A DNA stretch of 8,585 nucleotides. Origin: Bacteroidota bacterium. GTDB lineage: Bacteria; Bacteroidota; Bacteroidia; Bacteroidales; CG2-30-32-10. Location of the stretch: assembly GCA_013334735.1 (NCBI GenBank), contig JAAXXA010000092.1:1-8585 (forward strand), read 5' to 3'. Below the pieces are notes generated by a model. The model ran no database searches. It was not told the DNA's origin and saw only the letters and a program-made list of their open reading frames with translations. Position 1 is the first letter of the stretch. Each line of letters opens with the position of its first letter. Of the stretch, positions 7,256 through 8,585 are shown in pieces. A program made the position numbers and the translations under genes.

Positions 7256-7270
7256 GCACCTTTTCGGTGC
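7256..7270. other. Short hairpin ahead of IS orfA
   Basis: A perfect 5-bp stem, GCACC at 7256-7260 and GGTGC at 7266-7270, encloses a TTTTC loop. It lies 37 bp before the orfA start in an otherwise AT-rich stretch. It may be part of the element's left-end regulatory region, where such stems can limit read-in transcription. That role is inferred. Confidence 0.35.
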
Positions 7271-7307
7271 GCGTACAGTTTTAATTATTAATTTTGAATG
7301 GAAAACT

Positions 7308-7574
7308 ATGAAAACAACACAATTTACCGAAAACCAAATTATTGCAATGTTGAAGCAACATGAGCAAGGAATTAAAGTGCAAGAAATTGCAAGAACAAAT
7401 GGGATATCAGAAAAGACTATCTATCGCTGGAAAGGTAAGTACGGCGGGATGGATGCCCAAGAACTTAAAAGAATATAGGACTTAGAGACTGAAAATTCTA
7501 AGCTTAAAAAGATGTATGCTGAGTTAGCTATATTAAATGAAGCATTAAAAGATGTTATAGCAAAAAAGCTCTAA
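7308..7574 (+). pseudogene. IS3-family transposase OrfA with in-frame amber codon
   Basis: From ATG at 7308 the frame reads MKTTQFTENQIIAMLKQHEQ and continues through a helix-turn-helix (about residues 24-42, VQEIARTNGISEKTIYRW) to KYGGMDAQELKRI. It then meets TAG at 7476-7478, codon 57. Beyond it the same frame continues as DLETENSKLKKMYAELAI and on to TAA at 7572, giving the 88 codons usual for this OrfA type. Relatives usually have lysine or a similar residue at this point, so a single change such as AAG to TAG explains the stop. The part lost from the protein is the leucine-zipper multimerisation region and the access to the frameshift site. The truncated 56-aa product might still bind DNA weakly, but no transposase could form without suppression. 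Confidence 0.85.
7562..7568 (+). other. -1 ribosomal frameshift heptamer A AAA AAG
   Basis: The heptamer is in the correct phase of orfA (GCA AAA AAG). Slipping back one base gives KK then ALKPCDRKEV, the expected OrfA-OrfB fusion joint. The orfB frame opens only after a TGA at 7538-7540 and has no ATG before the joint, so frameshifting would be the natural route to the fusion transposase. The site is preserved although the element is dead. Confidence 0.75.
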
Positions 7575-7897
7575 AGCCTTGTGATAGAAAAGAAGTTGTT
7601 ACTTATATTATTAAAAATCATAATGTAAGTATTCGCAAGGCTTGTGAAATTATTCAGCTTCCACGAAGTACTTTTAGTTATCAAGCTAAAATAAAAGATG
7701 ATGATAAATTGATTTTAGAATTAAATGCTTTAGTTGAAAAGCATGTTAGTATTGGGTTTTGGCAAAGTTATTATCGAATCAGGAGGAAAGGAATATTTGT
7801 AAATCATAAAAAACCTTATAGAATATACACAGCATTAAAACTAAACATTAGACGAAGAATGAAAAAGCGTTTTTCGAGCCGTAAAAAAAGCACTTAA
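7568..7897 (+). pseudogene. IS3-family transposase OrfB, N-terminal fragment lacking the DDE domain
   Basis: The -1 frame after the slippery site reads ALKPCDRKEVVTYIIKNHNV, then a second helix-turn-helix region with RKACEIIQLPRSTFSYQ. Next comes the HTH_21-type segment with ELNALVEKHVSIGFWQSYYR and NHKKPYRIYTALKLNIRRR. It ends at KKRFSSRKKST and TAA, about 109 codons long, whereas intact OrfB is about 270-290 aa. The entire rve/DDE catalytic core is missing. At the end, another frame from 7881 reads VKKALNCLPK before a stop at 7911. This resembles the RVKQAL-type sequence that normally follows KKRLPAR in relatives, so a one-base deletion near 7880 probably preceded or accompanied the 3' loss. 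Confidence 0.83.
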
Positions 7898-8135
7898 TTG
7901 TCTGCCGAAATAAAGCTCAAAAATAGCACAACTATTTGAAATAACCTAATCTGTAAGGTGTGTAAGCAGCAGATTGTTATACACTGATGCAATAACCGTT
8001 AGTTCTGTAACATAGATCTTTTTTTCGTTAAATTATTTATGAGTTTTTTATTGTTGTTCGTTCATCTCTCTGAAGTATAATTTAATATAATTTTAAAAAA
8101 AATCTAATGAACTAATTTAAGTATTATAAAAAAAA
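7898..8135. other. Spacer between the IS remnant and the TonB-C gene
   Basis: This AT-rich, non-coding stretch lies where the plus-strand IS remnant and the minus-strand TonB-C gene converge. It should contain the break point where the IS lost its orfB 3' part. No right-end inverted repeat of the element and no strong terminator hairpin could be identified. A TCAAAAATAG at 7917-7926 also occurs at 7236-7245 left of orfA, in the same orientation. Confidence 0.45.
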
Positions 8136-8582
8136 TTAATTAAATGGAAATACTAAATTAAACTGTGTTCTGACAACAAACCTGTTTTGTCTCCCAGGAA
8201 TCCATTTAGGCATAATTTTCATTATACGAACCGCTTCTCCATTATATTCTTTGTTCTCTCCCATTAATATTTGGATATTTGAAATACTTCCATCCTTCTC
8301 AATAACAAATGTCAGTAATACCTTTTTACTTTTAGATGACGGACTATGAATTTTTCTATCTATATTTTTTTTTATAAATTCATAAAGTGAATCTTCGCCT
8401 CCTGGAAATTCAGGCATTTGTTCAACTATAATAAATACTGGTGCTTTTTCTTCTAAAACTACTTCTGCTTTTGGTTCCTCTAGTTTTTCTGTAGAGTCCT
8501 CTATTACTTGTTGTGCAAAAATTTGAGCAAAAGTTAAGAAAAAAACTCCAATTGTAATCGTTATTTTTTGATTCATATTCAT
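8136..8582 (-). CDS. Small secreted TonB C-terminal-domain protein
   Basis: This is a 148-aa protein. Residues 1-23 form a signal-peptide-like segment (MNMNQK, hydrophobic stretch, FA before QQ). A short acidic linker (about 24-47) follows. The rest is a TonB-C fold: VEQMPEFPGGEDSLYEFIKK at 53-72, FVIEKDGSISNIQIL at 92-106, MPKWIPGRQN at 124-133 and a final TQFNLVFPF strand. TonB-C domains normally contact TonB-dependent outer-membrane receptors. Unlike a true energy-transducing TonB, this one has no proline-rich periplasmic spacer, and its only hydrophobic segment looks cleavable. A periplasmic accessory or sensor role is therefore as likely as energy coupling. The start could be 8582 or 8576 (M-N-M). 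The window ends 3 bases beyond, so upstream context and any N-terminal extension cannot be judged. Confidence 0.8.
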   Translation of the reverse strand: MNMNQKITITIGVFFLTFAQIFAQQVIEDSTEKLEEPKAEVVLEEKAPVFIIVEQMPEFPGGEDSLYEFIKKNIDRKIHSPSSKSKKVLLTFVIEKDGSISNIQILMGENKEYNGEAVRIMKIMPKWIPGRQNRFVVRTQFNLVFPFN

Positions 8583-8585
8583 TTT

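Larger units (their letters stand above)
6977..7307. other. Spacer between the FG-GAP gene and the IS remnant
   Basis: This is a 331-bp AT-rich divergent spacer with no supported gene. It must hold the promoter of the minus-strand T9SS pair; a candidate is at 7085-7110. A 9-bp direct repeat ATTAGCTTT occurs at 7154-7162 and 7170-7178. The right part, from about 7210, probably belongs to the IS element's left end, and it includes the GCACC/GGTGC hairpin at 7256-7270. The IS left terminus could not be fixed because no matching inverted repeat was found on the other side. Confidence 0.5.
7308..7913 (+). mobile_element. Decayed IS3-family (IS407-like) insertion sequence remnant
   Basis: The remnant has the standard IS3 layout: a helix-turn-helix orfA, a -1 frameshift heptamer at the orfA/orfB overlap, and the beginning of orfB. 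At least two inactivating lesions are visible: an amber codon inside orfA, and loss of the orfB 3' part that should encode the DDE catalytic core. A reading-frame slip near 7880 is probable as well. The coordinates cover recognisable coding remains only. The outer ends are not resolved: no terminal inverted repeats or target-site duplication could be paired by eye. It is the only plus-strand coding material in the window. Confidence 0.85.

Noticed and set aside
7289..7296. TAATTTTG as a -7 promoter element for IS orfA
   Set aside because: It matches TAnnTTTG but has no -33 partner at proper spacing and lies only 11 bp before the ATG; chance is likely in this AT-rich stretch.
7709..7897. Independent small gene starting at 7709
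   Set aside because: The same frame is continuous with IS3 OrfB from the frameshift joint at 7568; the ATG is internal.
7236..7926. TCAAAAATAG at 7236-7245 and 7917-7926 as IS target-site duplication
   Set aside because: Ten bases is longer than the usual 3-5 bp for the IS3 family, no inverted repeats adjoin it, and it is AT-rich; recorded only as a possible recombination mark.

Overview
The window looks like a piece of a Bacteroidota chromosome. The evidence is two secreted proteins with C-terminal type IX secretion (T9SS) sorting domains, a TonB-C-domain protein with the MPEFPGG signature common in that phylum, a fused aspartokinase-homoserine dehydrogenase, AT-rich spacers, and no clear Shine-Dalgarno sequences ahead of the genes. 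The exact genus cannot be told from the sequence. All intact genes lie on the minus strand. The only plus-strand coding material is a dead insertion sequence.

Positions 1-3822 hold the threonine branch of aspartate-family biosynthesis: thrA (bifunctional aspartokinase I/homoserine dehydrogenase) followed by thrB (homoserine kinase). Threonine synthase would be expected next, but it is not in the 225 bases left of thrB. The spacers after thrA and after thrB each carry short tandem repeats with a period of about 7 bp, arranged as two facing (inverted) arrays. The repeat unit differs between the two spacers. I regard these paired heptamer arrays as the least explained signal in the window.

Positions 3834-4139 hold a Bro-N-domain protein that appears truncated. 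It stops 11 bases before the thrA start and looks like the 5' stub of a larger phage- or mobile-element-type gene.

Positions 4199-6976 hold two neighbouring exported repeat proteins. One has about seven 40-residue beta-propeller-like repeats (BNR/two-component-propeller type). The other has seven calcium-binding FG-GAP/VCBS repeats. Each has a signal peptide and a T9SS type A sorting domain, so both are probably delivered to the cell surface or outside.

Positions 7308-7913 hold a decayed IS3-family (IS407-like) element. Its orfA has an in-frame amber codon, its A AAA AAG frameshift site is intact, and its orfB ends before the DDE catalytic core. Positions 8136-8582 hold a small secreted TonB-C-domain protein.

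I found no RNA genes, CRISPR arrays or complete defence system. No convincing new multi-gene system is visible; the items worth checking are the heptamer arrays, the Bro-N stub and the lesions in the IS remnant.
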